The notes below the pieces were generated by a model. The model was not told the DNA's origin and ran no database searches. It saw only the letters and a list, made by a program, of their open reading frames with translations. Below, in pieces: positions 33,740 through 34,117 of a stretch of 34,117 nucleotides of DNA. The DNA comes from Pseudomonas avellanae BPIC 631. Its GTDB lineage: Bacteria > Pseudomonadota > Gammaproteobacteria > Pseudomonadales > Pseudomonadaceae. Position 1 is the stretch's first letter. The number at the start of each line of letters is the position of its first letter. The position numbers and the translations under genes were made by a program. Location: contig NZ_ATDK01000277.1 of NCBI RefSeq assembly GCF_000444135.1, forward strand, positions 1 through 34,117, in the 5' to 3' direction.

Positions 33740-34117
33740 TGGGTAGAGGCTCCTTTCTCGGCTGAAGGCCTGGCTGATGCAGGTGTGTGGCCAGCCTTGA
33801 TCATTTTTCTCGTGTGTAGACCGATAGTAGGTCCTGCACGATGGTTGAGAAAGCCTCATGACCGTCTCACGTGTGAAGTCTCGCAGCATCGAGCGGTTCC
33901 AAAACGACGCTCTCTGCCAATAAAATACACGCTGCACCGTAAACAGCCTCAAGCTCAAACAATACAAGCTTACCGGCGCGAACGAGGTCCAGTTTCTGTA
34001 AAAAGCCAGCGCTGGGCGGTTTCAGAGGCTGAGTGCAACACCCGGCTATTGAGTTAGGGATGGACTCTCATGATGCTTGGACATCATTTCCGTCATCATT
34101 TCGATAGGGCATCTGTA
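33740..34117. other. Mostly non-coding stretch at the window end
   Basis: Apart from the promoter region of the dioxygenase gene (candidate -10 TACTAT on the minus strand), I see no gene with family likeness here. A short stem GACC-GGTC surrounds 33819-33833. The segment around 33900-33975 is AT-richer than the core. The last 48 bases hold a possible gene start described separately. Confidence 0.5.
34070..34117 (+). CDS. Possible gene start cut by the window edge
   Basis: An ATG at 34070 with AGGGA upstream opens a frame MMLGHHFRHHFDRASV that is still open at the window end. It is histidine-rich. It is too short to identify and may not be a real gene. Confidence 0.2.
   Translation, partial: MMLGHHFRHHFDRASV

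Noticed and set aside
33200..34057. A 285-codon plus-strand frame across the dioxygenase gene
   Set aside because: Its middle is antisense to a gene with clear family likeness; the outer parts show no domain and no good ribosome-binding site.

Overview
The window looks like chromosome from a fluorescent pseudomonad, most likely the Pseudomonas syringae group. This rests on the gene order argH / algZ-algR / hemC-hemD-hemX-hemY / dsbB-type / rsd(algQ) / FKBP / algP / yheS, which I know from Pseudomonas, on the divergent trpI-trpBA unit typical of pseudomonads, and on Pseudomonas-type REP sequences. I cannot name the species or pathovar from sequence alone. Almost all of it is core, high-GC, densely packed DNA. 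There are no tRNA, rRNA, CRISPR, phage or insertion-sequence genes.

Layout. 1-3491: argH (minus) diverges from the AlgZ/AlgR two-component pair. 3492-7879: the hemCDXY operon, ending in a clear intrinsic terminator. 7880-11701: a DsbB-family oxidoreductase, the anti-sigma factor Rsd/AlgQ, a periplasmic FKBP isomerase, the histone-like AlgP and a small TIGR02444-type gene. 11748-17046: an ABC-F ATPase, a short MscS-like channel, a LysE exporter and a cytochrome c/FTR1 iron permease. 17090-17900: a lower-GC island with two tandem, related small genes of unknown function, the second broken by a one-base frameshift. 17916-22099: yheV-prlC, a gamma-class carbonic anhydrase homologue and a lipoprotein peptidase. 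22272-25450: a DUF3592 protein, an OPT-family transporter, a lipoprotein and a DUF1161 protein. 25568-28444: osmC, a flavin-dependent monooxygenase, a second DUF1161 gene, dodecin and a DUF883 protein, which together look like a stress or envelope cluster. 28445-31615: trpI / trpBA with a strong terminator. 31645-34117: a CigR-like protein, an alpha/beta hydrolase, a DOPA 4,5-dioxygenase-like protein and about 0.38 kb with little in it.

How the genes relate. Several are tied to the AlgU/AlgR envelope-stress and alginate network: algZ, algR, rsd/algQ, algP, and osmC, which carries a good match to an AlgU (sigma-22) promoter. Many genes are translationally coupled through ATGA overlaps (algZ/algR, hemC/hemD, hemX/hemY, prlC/yheV, trpB/trpA). 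Convergent genes are often packed stop to stop.

The least explained items are the frameshifted small-gene pair at 17261-17847, a repeat family found at gene 3' ends (1-101, 20942-21047, remnant 32157-32200), a perfect inverted repeat just upstream of the osmC promoter, and a hairpin leader before rsd. I saw no convincing large new system; these are modest leads.
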